Positions 24,581-34,300 of a stretch of DNA of 64,000 bases are shown here, one piece after another (position 1 is the first letter of the stretch; the number at the start of each line of letters is the position of its first letter). The DNA is taken from assembly GCA_020072645.1 (NCBI GenBank), contig JAIQGK010000001.1, forward strand, positions 186,001 through 250,000. Direction: 5' to 3'. The stretch is from Terriglobia bacterium (GTDB lineage Bacteria > Acidobacteriota > Terriglobia > Terriglobales > Acidobacteriaceae). The notes beneath the pieces are model-generated. The model made no database searches. It worked only from the letters and a program-made list of their open reading frames with translations, and was not told where the DNA came from. Both the position numbers and the translations under genes were made by a program.

Positions 24581-25277
24581 CAGGCACGAGTTTGTATTGA
24601 AACAAGCGTTACTGGTCTATGAGGACCAGCTTTCCAGGCGCGAACAGTTCGTCACAGTCCATGACGTTATTCGCGAAGGCTCGCCGCCGCACCAATCGCG
24701 GCTGGGCCCGGGCCGGCTCCTTACGACTGCCTTCCTGAAACAGCTGTGCCGCGGCCTGGAGCGCCGAGGACAAGCAATTATCCTGCCAGAGAATGTCCTG
24801 GCCTGCACGTCGGACCTGCTGGTGTGGTGGACACCTCAAAGGCAGCATCGCATGTTCTTTTCCGATGGCGCCGAAGACCGCCGTGAACTCAACGGCAGGG
24901 CCTGCCCCCATCCAGCCCTGGTCTGGTTGGTGAGGCACGGGCGCCTCTCCCTACGGGCGCTGGACCAGTCCATTCGACCTAAACCCGCGACTCCTCTGAT
25001 GATTGCTCCTTACTGGAATACTGAGCCTTTGCGCGGGGACGTTTGCGAGGGTGACATGCGGCGGCCACGTGAGACCGCCGTCAACAACATGCTTGAATGG
25101 GAAGAAGGATTCTTCAACAGCAGGTTCACTCATCCCAGCGGCATGGGCAAGCTGACGACTCATCCTGGCGGGTTCATTGGGCTGTGGACCGAGCTGGCCG
25201 GCAAGCACCAGTTCCCAAGTCAATATCTATTGCCGGCGAGGCAGACGTTGCAGCAATTTGTGGGAGAGGCAGCATAA
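24555..25277 (+). CDS. PRTRC system protein B
   Basis: CAGGAG upstream supports the ATG at 24555. The 240-residue protein starts with a beta strand (FVLKQALLVYEDQ), and carries LVWWTPQRQHRMFFSDGAED and LVRHGRLSLRALDQ, features of PRTRC protein B. The C-terminal section has NNMLEWEEGFFNSRFTHPSG. Function is unknown. It is sandwiched by overlap with F and a 4-base gap to ThiF, so it belongs to the same operon. Confidence 0.8.
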   Translation: MRVTTEIGNRHEFVLKQALLVYEDQLSRREQFVTVHDVIREGSPPHQSRLGPGRLLTTAFLKQLCRGLERRGQAIILPENVLACTSDLLVWWTPQRQHRMFFSDGAEDRRELNGRACPHPALVWLVRHGRLSLRALDQSIRPKPATPLMIAPYWNTEPLRGDVCEGDMRRPRETAVNNMLEWEEGFFNSRFTHPSGMGKLTTHPGGFIGLWTELAGKHQFPSQYLLPARQTLQQFVGEAA

Positions 25278-25281
25278 GAAT

Positions 25282-26037
25282 ATGACCCACAGTGTTCATA
25301 AGCTCAGTCACTCGCGTGCCATGTATAGAGTGGCCGTGATCGGATGCGGGGGGACAGGCTCAGCCGTCATTGGCGGCTTGCCATTCCTGCATCAGGCACT
25401 GACCGCGATCGGCCATCCCGGCCTGCAGGTGATCATTGCTGATGGAGACAGAGTCTCAGCAACGAATTGTGTGCGGCAGCCGTTCTCTGAGTCGGAGATC
25501 GGTTTGTTCAAATCAACCGTGCTGGTGAACCGGCTGAACTTATTCTGGGGATTGAACTGGCAGGCCTCCACCGAATATGTGACCAGGAAGACCGAGGGCA
25601 AGATGGACATTCTCATTTCCTGCGTGGACACGCGTGCCGCACGTTTTGAAATTGTCCGTTCGCGGCTCTTCAAGGAATGCGGCTACTGGCTGGACATCGG
25701 GAATACAGCGGACGGTGGTCAGTTTGTGTTAGGGCAGCCACAGAACACCCGAAACAAGTGGACACGAAACAGACTGCCAACCGTGGCTGACTTGTTTCCA
25801 GAGATTATCGAACCCGCCCTCGACAAAGGTGACGATCTCCCGTCATGCAGTGCGATCGAAGCGCTCGAGCGGCAGGAGCCATTTATCAACCAAACGCTCG
25901 CATATCATGCTCTGGCCATGCTGGCACGACTCTTCCGGCATGAAGAGATTGTTTATCACGGCGGCTTCGTCAATCTAGCGAGCGGAAGAATGGCACCGCT
26001 GACAGTAGGGCTGGTAGACAAATGCAGAAGCAACTGA
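25282..26037 (+). CDS. PRTRC ThiF-family (E1-like) protein
   Basis: ATG at 25282, four bases after protein B stops; an ORF extension to 25177 is out of context. The 251-residue product has the nucleotide-binding GxGGxGS motif VIGCGGTGSAVIGGL (residues about 18-32), an aspartate after the second strand (IADGDRVSATNCVRQPF, about 53-69) and CVDTRAAR near residue 115, all as in ThiF/MoeB/E1 enzymes that adenylate the C-terminus of small carrier proteins. A candidate active cysteine is in DDLPSCSAIEALE (about 190). It closes the E-C-F-B-ThiF operon. The protein substrate is not known; PRTRC C is the obvious candidate. Confidence 0.85.
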   Translation: MTHSVHKLSHSRAMYRVAVIGCGGTGSAVIGGLPFLHQALTAIGHPGLQVIIADGDRVSATNCVRQPFSESEIGLFKSTVLVNRLNLFWGLNWQASTEYVTRKTEGKMDILISCVDTRAARFEIVRSRLFKECGYWLDIGNTADGGQFVLGQPQNTRNKWTRNRLPTVADLFPEIIEPALDKGDDLPSCSAIEALERQEPFINQTLAYHALAMLARLFRHEEIVYHGGFVNLASGRMAPLTVGLVDKCRSN

Positions 26038-26114
26038 CAGCCACGGCCAACATGCTCGTGCCCAAAATGCGTCGAGTAATATAGAGATCATGGAGAGACC
26101 AAGCAACAGCACCG

Positions 26115-26717
26115 TTGATTACCAGGGACTTCCATGCGGCCGCGAACCAACCGACAGGTCTCGGCGCATTCTTACGTGATCATTTGCCGTATGCATGGCG
26201 AGATGCATACATTGAAATGACTACCCACCCCGTCAATATCGTCCGCTGGCACCACGGCTCATTCGAATATGTCTTCGATGACTGCGCTTCTCTGGAACTG
26301 AGGGGCGTCGTGCCAGATGCGGCAGACGTCGAAGCCCGACTTGTCGGGGTGCTGGGATGCTCGAATCCGAAAGTGTGTTCTCGGGATGACTACCGCCTGA
26401 AGGGATGGCTTGGACCAACCGAGAAAATATTCGGTTCTGGCTGGGATAAAGGACACTACATCGCGCACACAATCGGTGGCGCTGTCGATGGAATGGAGGC
26501 GAACGTATTCATTCAGCGGCGGGACTTGAATCGGGGCTGGACGGAAGCAGGGAAGCGGTTTCGCGAGATGGAGAGATATTGCGTATCCAATCCAGGTACG
26601 TTTTGTTTCAGTCGTCCGATTTATTCGGATCAGACCGCTAGGCCCGCGTTTGTCGAATTTGGGGTACTCAAAGAAGACCGTGAACTCTGGCTAGAGTGCT
26701 TTGACAACCATCAATAG
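26115..26717 (+). CDS. DNA/RNA non-specific endonuclease-like (beta-beta-alpha-Me) protein
   Basis: The frame has only a TTG start at 26115. A GWDKGHYIAH motif (residues 109-118), with DKGH as the His-metal box, is followed by NVFIQRRDLNRGW (130-142), which gives the Asn/Gln/Asn pattern of NucA/EndA-type nucleases. The N-terminal 100 residues are not recognised. No signal peptide is seen, so it may be an intracellular toxin or defence nuclease. There is no obvious immunity gene beside it. An out-of-frame ATG at 26090 suggests the 5' end could be damaged or mis-called. Confidence 0.65.
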   Translation: MITRDFHAAANQPTGLGAFLRDHLPYAWRDAYIEMTTHPVNIVRWHHGSFEYVFDDCASLELRGVVPDAADVEARLVGVLGCSNPKVCSRDDYRLKGWLGPTEKIFGSGWDKGHYIAHTIGGAVDGMEANVFIQRRDLNRGWTEAGKRFREMERYCVSNPGTFCFSRPIYSDQTARPAFVEFGVLKEDRELWLECFDNHQ

Positions 26718-26761
26718 ATTGGTGCATTCACCCTTTTCTTCTCTAGTCGTGCGCATTTATA

Positions 26762-26803
26762 TTGACTCGTACGGCATTTAGCCGTACACTTTATTAAGGA
26801 GGG
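26762..26803 (+). promoter_or_regulatory. Promoter and operator of the DUF1778/GNAT toxin-antitoxin operon
   Basis: TTGACT (-35, 26762-26767) and TACACT (-10, 26785-26790) are separated by 17 bp. The spacer and -10 hold a perfect inverted repeat GTACGGC-ATTTA-GCCGTAC (26769-26787), well placed for autorepression by the ribbon-helix-helix antitoxin. AAGGAGGG (26796-26803) is a strong ribosome site four bases from the ATG. Confidence 0.85.
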
Positions 26804-26806
26804 ACA

Positions 26807-27112
26807 ATGGCACAGGTGTTAAAACGTCGTTCAGGCTCCCGCACCCGAAAGGAGCAGCGATTAGAGGCCAGGATCACTCCGGATCAAAAGCGTTTGATTG
26901 AGCGTGCCGCTCAGCTGCGCGGCACAACAGTTACGGAATTTGTCGTTGCCAGCGCGCAGCAAGCAGCGGCGGATACGATCAAGGATTTTGAGGTATTGAC
27001 CCTCCGCGACCAGGCCCGCAAAGTTTTTGTGAATGCAATACTCAACCCGCCCCCTCCAAACGAGGCCGCACGTGCCGCCGCACGTCGATACAAAGCACAA
27101 TTGGGAGGGTAA
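26807..27112 (+). CDS. DUF1778 (TacA-type) antitoxin
   Basis: The 101-residue protein has a basic N-terminal tail, then a ribbon-helix-helix fold (LEARITPDQKRLIERAAQLR, residues about 22-41, and TVTEFVVASAQQAA, 45-58) and a C-terminal helix with a proline-rich linker (ILNPPPPN) that fits the toxin-binding region. DUF1778 antitoxins bind operator DNA and neutralise GNAT toxins. Its stop (TAA, 27110-27112) is immediately followed by the toxin start. The operon has the inverted-repeat operator described upstream. Confidence 0.9.
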   Translation: MAQVLKRRSGSRTRKEQRLEARITPDQKRLIERAAQLRGTTVTEFVVASAQQAAADTIKDFEVLTLRDQARKVFVNAILNPPPPNEAARAAARRYKAQLGG

Positions 27113-27643
27113 TTGACAAAGGAACGCGAAGAACCTCACTTTGTGATTGAGCCGCTCGGAACAAGGCATGACCGAGCGGCTTTCTCTTGTGGCAACCACC
27201 AACTGGATTCATATTTGCAGAAGCAAGCTGGGCAAGACCTGAAAAAGAGGGCAGCCGTGCCATTTGTGATCACTCCCGATCACAAGATAATTGCCGGCTT
27301 CTACACCCTCTCGCAATACGCAGTGGATTTGGGAGAACTGCCGGAAGATATCAGCAAAAGGATGCCCAGATATCCGATGGTGTCGACGACACTCCTTGGG
27401 CGTCTGGCAGTCAGCGAGAGATTTCGGGGCCAAGGTTTAGGGGAGATGCTGCTCATGGATGCACTGCATCGTGCGCTGCAATCGAGCGAACAGATCGCTT
27501 CCGCGGCAGTTGTCGTAGACGCGAAAGACGACCAGGCGGTTGTGTTTTACAGGAAGTACGGATTCATCGATCTTCCCAAAATCGAAAGACGACTCTTCTT
27601 GCCCATGGCTACCATTGCGCAGCTGTTCTCTGGAGACGAGTGA
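27113..27643 (+). CDS. GNAT-family acetyltransferase toxin (TacT-type)
   Basis: TTG start directly abutting the antitoxin stop (TAATTG), an arrangement that would keep toxin translation low. The 176-residue protein begins with the TacT-like IEPLGTRHDRAAFSCGNHQLD, has YTLSQYAVDL near residue 64 and the acetyl-CoA loop RFRGQGLGEMLL (about 103-114), then KYGFIDLP near residue 149. Such toxins acetylate charged tRNA and stop translation. The motif set looks intact, so the toxin is probably functional and kept in check by the preceding DUF1778 gene. Confidence 0.9.
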   Translation: MTKEREEPHFVIEPLGTRHDRAAFSCGNHQLDSYLQKQAGQDLKKRAAVPFVITPDHKIIAGFYTLSQYAVDLGELPEDISKRMPRYPMVSTTLLGRLAVSERFRGQGLGEMLLMDALHRALQSSEQIASAAVVVDAKDDQAVVFYRKYGFIDLPKIERRLFLPMATIAQLFSGDE

Positions 27644-27773
27644 GCATCGCAGACAGGTCGCAATAGTCGACGATTGTATTTAGCGTCACAAAAACGAGCG
27701 TCAGGGCTGTCTCCTTGGAAGTGACATAGAACGCTCCGGGTCAAGGTTGAGGGAGATCGCAGATTGACGAACC

Positions 27774-30700
27774 TTAGTCCATCCAAAAATCACATGGATA
27801 CATCCGCAGGAGCCGAGGAATTGCAAGCCGTTTTTCAGCGTCTGCCAACAGCCTCTCGGGACCGACCAGGAAAAAGATTGATCTTTGCGATCGTTGGACA
27901 TTCTTGAATTCCGGCTTCAGGAGCACAGGGCCGATAGAAGGTAGACCAGATCGCGTCACCTCCGACATCAAACCAGGGTCATCCCTCAGCTTCAAAATGG
28001 CTTCTGAGAATCTCCGGACCTTGGTCGGCTCATTTTCGTCGTAAACATCGCGAGCGAAATTCTTGCCTCGATCGGCAAAAGATAACATTGATCTTTGGAA
28101 CGGGAAAGCCTTCTGGAGGGTGTAATCGATCAGCGAAGCGTCATTAAGATTAGGAATTGAAACCGCAGCAGAATTAACAAGTTGAATCAGCGATGCAATA
28201 TCGGGGACCCGGTCGGCATAATACATCAGGAGCCTGTTCCGTGGGTCGCTGCCGATCGAATTCGAGTATGCCAATCCACTCTCGATTGTTTTCATAAAGA
28301 ATGTATGCGGTCCAGTTCCAGAAGCGAGTTTACTCGCCAAAAACGTGATCAATGACTGCCGGTCCAGTTGTGTATAGCCGAGAAAATCGGCAGAAAACAC
28401 TACTCCTCCGTTCACACTGTGTGAGTCTTCCAACCCAACATACCAGGGGAAGTTATCGCCGGATGCCCCAACACGTTTTTCAATCGTCCGCATGATGGGC
28501 GCCGATCCGTCTATCCTTTTGGATACTTCTTGCCGGGATGCGACCTGTGGAATGGAACCAATAAACGTCGTCAGCATGGTCCTCACGTCCGCGAGAAGCG
28601 CTGGGTCAAGCGTTATGTCGACTCTCAGCGCATTCCTATCTACCACGAGCCTTTGCAGGTCCATGAGTTCCTTAAGTGATTGTGCCGGGCCTGCAGTTAG
28701 ATCCTGCTGCACTTCTGCTGTGAGTTGCTGGAGACCACGCAACCGCCCACTCTCTGGGAAAAAAGAAATGTTGTGCAACCAATACTGAACCAATTCCTTT
28801 TCCAGCCCCGTCACTTGTAGCTGGGATAGTCTTGTCGGCAACTGATCAGCCGGTACTCGCTCCGACGAAGCGAGAAATCCCTCTGCGAATGTGCCTAGAC
28901 GCTGTATCTCAGTATGGCTTACCGGTTGATGAAACAGCCACTGCAATCTGCCGTCCCAATGGGCCTGGGTGAAACGCGAATTTAGAGCGGTATATAAAGG
29001 ATCATCTTGGTAACGGAATGCGTTTGAAAGCTTCCACAGCCAACCAGAGTCGTTTGCCCTGAAGGCATCGTCATCAGCCAATCGCTCGTTTACTAGATCC
29101 CTGAGCCGGTCGACACTTGAAATGTCGACGGTGCTGAATTTAAGCATTTCACTTATCAAAGTGAGCGCTGTCTGAAGTTCCCGTGGCGACGTTGTAGAGG
29201 CCCGGATCGCCAGATCTGCTCGTCTTGAAGCCGCGTTGGAACTGTATTCAATCGAAAAAGCGCTCAAGTCTCTTTGCGTTTCCGTAAGTAAGTCTGAATA
29301 TGATGTTGCGCCCTTCTGCGTCTTCAATCCGAGGGAATCAAAAGATCGTGGCAAAATCGGAAGGTACTTGTAGTATTTCTGAGGGATTTTTCTAAGATCA
29401 AATGACATCCCCACATCGATTGTTGGTGCCCTGTCGAACAGCACGGCAATCACTGGGACCGTGTTGAGACGGAGTTGTTGATATTGAATATCATCGTCAG
29501 GGGTGAGCGGCGGATGGTCGGTGAAGCGCGGACGGGCGACCTTTGAGTCGATGCGGTCAATTTCTGCCGTCTTCTTGAGTTCTATTTGCTCGTATCGATC
29601 CAAGGCTTGTTGTTCCTCGGTGACACCGAACGCCATCTCAATCTGCTTTACTTTCTCCTGGATTCGTTGTTTTCTTTCAGATTCCAGCTTTGCCAGCAAC
29701 TGAGATGAGGGAGTTGAGGCCGTGGCATAGGGAGTTTCAAGAAGATGAAAGCTCCTGATCACCCCGCGCCACATGTTTTTGCCTGTTTTGATTTGCGAGT
29801 CGACGCTCTGCCAGACCGCCTTGTCCGACAGTGACCGGATAAAAGACGGGTCTGTTTCGAGATAATTGAGATGCTCTTTCCAATCGGTTTTATATTCTGA
29901 GCCAAAGAGAGGGGCACTCTTCATCCAGACCCGTTGGTCCCGCTCCCATGCTTTCGCATATGACATAACCAGGTGATTGAACGCGAGGAGTTCCTGTGAA
30001 TCGTCTGAATACGATGACACTGTTTTAATTGTCGTGAGAATATGCTGGCGCAATTGCTCAATCGTGTCAGTGTTTATGCGGTTGCCGGGAATGCCGCTCA
30101 GCCCTATGGATTCTGCAGGAAACCAAGGTGAGTTTCCGAGAAACACTTGGGACTCGATGCTTGTGGCTTCCGAGTTCAAAGTTTTGCTCTTGGTGTCGAT
30201 CAAGGACTTATATAGCAGTGAACGCTCTCCATCGGCCACGGCCCGAAGAAGCAACTGAAGCAACCGTAATTCCACTTGCGAGTTTGCTCTGATTGGGCCC
30301 CATCCGAAGCGCACTTCCCCTCGGTCGGAGTCATTTGCACTCGGGAATGGATAGATCTTGATTTCCTTGTCGGCCAATGACGTGAAATCATATTTGGGCT
30401 GCTTCGGAGCCAAGGGGCTCTCTGACGAGCCGGCACCTCTGGGAAGCCTTGCAAAGTCGGCGGATATCTGCGTCAAGAAGTTCGTCACATTTTCTTTGGG
30501 CGGGAACACGAAAATGAAACCGGTTGCGGGCCCGAGTCGATAGTGCTTAGCGTGGAATTGCCGTATTTCAGTCGGTGTAACATCCCGCATTTCATCCGGC
30601 GATCCCCCGATGTTGAAAGTAAACGGGTTTGAACTTCCGAATTGCTGTTTATTGAGCCCAAAATAAAAGTTGAGGCTCCCCTGATCCGTCTGCACCTCGT

Positions 30701-31268
30701 TGTAAACGGTGCCTTGTTCAATGAGGTGCCTTTGTTTTGTGGTCGGGTCGGAGGCGATCCCGAGGTGGTAGAACTCTCGTTCCGCCTCAATATCAGTAAA
30801 ATCCGGCGTGTATAGCGCATCGAGGAAGGCATGAAACTGTTCGGTGAATCCAGCCATCCCCGTTCCAGATGTTAAGCAGTACAAGTTATAGTCTTCATAA
30901 CTTGCGGCCCCAAACTGGCTGAGCCGCATTATTCGAAGCAGGTTCAGGTAGCGGCCCTTTGTCCCCTTTCTCGCAAGAAGATGTTCAAGAGAGTGAGCCA
31001 ATCCTCTATTAGAGAGCGCCGGCGTGTCGACCCACATGAATGTCTGTGGGGCGGTTTCAATTTGAATCACAAAAACCGGCGCGCCACTCAGGGTATGCAA
31101 GAATTTTGCCCCAACGATCTTTCCATCCGAATCGGCATATAAATTGGCAACTGCGAAAGCGCCGACTTTCTGATTTTGCTTGAGGTCGGATAACTCCTGC
31201 GCGACGACCCGGTTCATTGCCCCGAATGAGATTAAAGCAATGGTGATAAGAACAAACTGTGCCTTCAT
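27774..31268 (-). CDS. Secreted M16-family metallopeptidase (M16C/PreP-like)
   Basis: Start chosen at the ATG at 31268, where a signal peptide begins (MKAQFVLITIALISFGAMNR); an ORF start at 31340 would overlap the CHAT gene. The 1164-residue protein has the inverted zinc motif HSLEH (residues 92-96), with Glu ligands available in DIEAEREFYH (about 159-168). The order RGLAHSLEHLL and YLNLLRIMRLSQFGAASYED is that of presequence/peptide-degrading M16C enzymes with four repeated half-domains. It probably degrades peptides in the periplasm. It is 62 bp downstream of the CHAT gene, same strand, and very likely in one operon with it and the small secreted peptide. Confidence 0.85.
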   Translation of the reverse strand: MKAQFVLITIALISFGAMNRVVAQELSDLKQNQKVGAFAVANLYADSDGKIVGAKFLHTLSGAPVFVIQIETAPQTFMWVDTPALSNRGLAHSLEHLLARKGTKGRYLNLLRIMRLSQFGAASYEDYNLYCLTSGTGMAGFTEQFHAFLDALYTPDFTDIEAEREFYHLGIASDPTTKQRHLIEQGTVYNEVQTDQGSLNFYFGLNKQQFGSSNPFTFNIGGSPDEMRDVTPTEIRQFHAKHYRLGPATGFIFVFPPKENVTNFLTQISADFARLPRGAGSSESPLAPKQPKYDFTSLADKEIKIYPFPSANDSDRGEVRFGWGPIRANSQVELRLLQLLLRAVADGERSLLYKSLIDTKSKTLNSEATSIESQVFLGNSPWFPAESIGLSGIPGNRINTDTIEQLRQHILTTIKTVSSYSDDSQELLAFNHLVMSYAKAWERDQRVWMKSAPLFGSEYKTDWKEHLNYLETDPSFIRSLSDKAVWQSVDSQIKTGKNMWRGVIRSFHLLETPYATASTPSSQLLAKLESERKQRIQEKVKQIEMAFGVTEEQQALDRYEQIELKKTAEIDRIDSKVARPRFTDHPPLTPDDDIQYQQLRLNTVPVIAVLFDRAPTIDVGMSFDLRKIPQKYYKYLPILPRSFDSLGLKTQKGATSYSDLLTETQRDLSAFSIEYSSNAASRRADLAIRASTTSPRELQTALTLISEMLKFSTVDISSVDRLRDLVNERLADDDAFRANDSGWLWKLSNAFRYQDDPLYTALNSRFTQAHWDGRLQWLFHQPVSHTEIQRLGTFAEGFLASSERVPADQLPTRLSQLQVTGLEKELVQYWLHNISFFPESGRLRGLQQLTAEVQQDLTAGPAQSLKELMDLQRLVVDRNALRVDITLDPALLADVRTMLTTFIGSIPQVASRQEVSKRIDGSAPIMRTIEKRVGASGDNFPWYVGLEDSHSVNGGVVFSADFLGYTQLDRQSLITFLASKLASGTGPHTFFMKTIESGLAYSNSIGSDPRNRLLMYYADRVPDIASLIQLVNSAAVSIPNLNDASLIDYTLQKAFPFQRSMLSFADRGKNFARDVYDENEPTKVRRFSEAILKLRDDPGLMSEVTRSGLPSIGPVLLKPEFKNVQRSQRSIFFLVGPERLLADAEKRLAIPRLLRMYPCDFWMD

Positions 31269-31330
31269 GTGTTGTAACCCCGTCCATGGACCTATGCACG
31301 CGAAACCTTCAGCCGTCAAAGTACGAAACG

Positions 31331-34300
31331 CTACCGCCATTCACCTTGAATCTGGAATGCGGCCCAATAATATGGCGACTTCCATTGTTGCTGTTTCCAC
31401 ATTTGAATCTGAGCTGCACGTAAGGCTGCAGCTGGCCGCAGACCATTCTCCATGGATTTATAAAACTCGGCCATGAGCGTTGCTGTCGCTAGGTCGCTGA
31501 TGCTCCACAGACTCGCCACGACACGGCTGGCTCCTGCGTACATGAAACCCCTTGTCAAGCCAACCAGGCCTTCTCCGTTGATTTCTTCACCCAAACCGGT
31601 TTCGCAGCCGCTCAGCACGACCAGATCAGCCCGCAATTTCATGTCGTAAATATCCTGGAGCTTCAAGAACCCGTCGCGTGTCTTGCCCTGTTTATTCACA
31701 AGAGAAAGCACCAATCCAGACAGTTCAGGATGTTTGTTGTTCAGCAAACCATGAGTTGCAAAATGGATAACGCGATATTTAGCAAGGATTCCACTCATGG
31801 CCGTCGAACGGCTTGCCTCAAAATCCAGCGCCTGAAAGCCTTTTCCCACGGGGATGACCGCCATCACTGCGTTTGCTTCGTTGCGAGTGTAGATCAGACG
31901 ATTGAGATGAACTGTTCCATTCCTAGTCAATCCCAGATCAGCAGCAGCACGTCCGAGTTCGTTGCTGCGGATTGGGATCGTACCATTTGTCGCCGTTTTC
32001 AGATCCGTTGGGGAGACGCGTTCGTCTTTCGCATCGAACACCGGATCCGCCAAAATCGCGATCATTCCTGGCGGCTTGGGATGGCTATTATGGCGCTGCC
32101 TGATTTCTGCAATGACTGACGCGGATGGTAAGTTTACGATTTCGTGCCGGACAATTATCGGCATTGAACTCAAGGATTTGCCCGGTTCGGGAAGCGCCGC
32201 GAACGGGATGTACTGCAAAGCTCCATCGGCGACAATCACCAATCGTTTCGTTCCAAGAAGCCCTGTAACCGGCTCCAACACCATCTGACTAAGGCGCCGA
32301 GCTGCCCGCTCATAATCCCTTTCCCCTTTGCCTTTGCCGGCCTGTTCAATTACTCGCGAGGCCCAGAGATCGTACAACTCACGAGCTGCGCGCTCAATCT
32401 CCTTCTTTGGCAGCAGATCGTAAACCATCAACGCATCATTGGTCGCGGCCCAGAGATGGCTGCCATTCTCGCCTAGCGAGTACTCCAGCAATAACGTATT
32501 CCCATCGAGTAGTTGCTGAATCTCGGTTGTGCTAAGCTGCCGCGGCTCAACCAATGCCGCGTATTCGGGGGTGTTCAAAAGGAGCTGCGCCTTGATATCT
32601 TTTGCCTGCATTAAGAGGTTGTCGATTTCCGAATCGATACGGGACACTTGTTCTTGCGTGTGCTCGCTTGCCACCAAACGTACTCGGACCTCCGTTTTTG
32701 CCTGCAGCGTTCGCTGGAGATCGCGTTCTCGGGAGAGGAGGACACTGTCAACGCCCTTCCCGATGTTGATGTGGCCGTTAGAAAGCAGTTCTAATAATGT
32801 TCGCGCCCGAGAGCGCTCCATAACCTCAAATGCTTGTTCCCGTCGCCCTTGCCGAAGCAGGACATCAGCATATCCTTGGTAGTAGCGAATGTTCGTTGCC
32901 CTGTAACGGGAGCGGTCTTCCACCACTCCGCCCAGATGTAAAGCCTGCTTCTCTATGATTGTGAGGGCCTCTCGATATAGCTCTGAGGCGCCTTGCGTCT
33001 GTTCTTGATGTTGCAGAGTACCCGCCAATTCCGCAAGGAGTTCAGCATGATCCATGCCTCCCGGATTGGACTTCGCGACAATCTCAAGGGCACGGCGGTA
33101 AAGCTCCTCCGATTTGTGATACTCGCCCTGATCCCGGAAGACATTGGCTTCGCCCGTAAGAAGTTGCGCGCTCTCTTGCTCCGGAGCATTCGCCTTCGCC
33201 GCAGCCTCGATCGCCTTTATGTAGTATGCTTCAGCCCGCGCGAAGTCGTGGCGGACCCTCGCAATCTCGCCTAGACTTCCAAGAGTAAGCGCAACGGCAA
33301 CGGTCCCGGGCGCTGACTGTTCTCTAATTGTCAGGGCGCGCTTCTGATATTGTTCTGCCTTTGCGGCGTCGCCTTGCTCTAAAACGCATTCCCCAATATT
33401 GTTCAGGATCTCTGCTAGCTGGGGTCCGTTCTCCTCAATTTTCTCAGCAATGCTCAAGGCGCGGCGATGATAGGCCTCGGCTCTGCCCAGGTCGCCTCTC
33501 CAATGCATGAGTGTGCCAAGGTTGGTGAGGGTACTAGCCAATTGGCGACTGTCAGGAAAATATCTCTCTTCAATCTTCAATGCACCCAGATAGTACCGCT
33601 CGGCATTTTCCAGGTCACTTCGATCCTCGAACAGGATTCCAAAGTGCTCAAGGATTGTTGCGGTTTGAAAACTGTACGGGGCCAGCCGCCGTGCAATCGC
33701 CAAGGCTCGTGTTAAATGAGCGTCTGCCTGATCACTGTCATCTTGCTCCAAATCGACTGCCGCGAGCAACAGAAGGCTGTTGGCAACTTCCATGCCATCG
33801 GTATCAAGTTTCTCTGATTCCTGCAGGGTGTCCTGATAATAGCTGGCCGCTCTTGTGAGTTCGCCACGATATTCAAAAGAGCTGGCCCAGATACGAAAGA
33901 GTTCCGCTCTGACGATCGGTCCTGCATTTTGCGAAAGGTGTATCGCCTGCTCCAGTTTTTGATCAGATTCTTGCCATTTGCCGGCATGAATCAGGATCCT
34001 AGCCGCACTAGCAAGGAACCAGGACGCAAGCCATATAGGGTCGTCATTGCTTGTGATCGCAATAGCTGACTCGAGGCACTCAGCGGCTTCAATGGATTTG
34101 CCATCGGCTGCAAGTTGCATCGCTTGCTGGTAGATCGACAAATATGTTCCAGAAAAATTCGGCCGCGTTTGGACTCCCCATGAGTCTGATTGAAAGATCC
34201 AAGTCCGACTCTGCGTCCCTCTCGAACCGTGAACTGTGACCAATCCTCGGGAAGCCTGGTCGATCGCAACAAACGCAGGGGAAAATGGTGAATCAAATAT

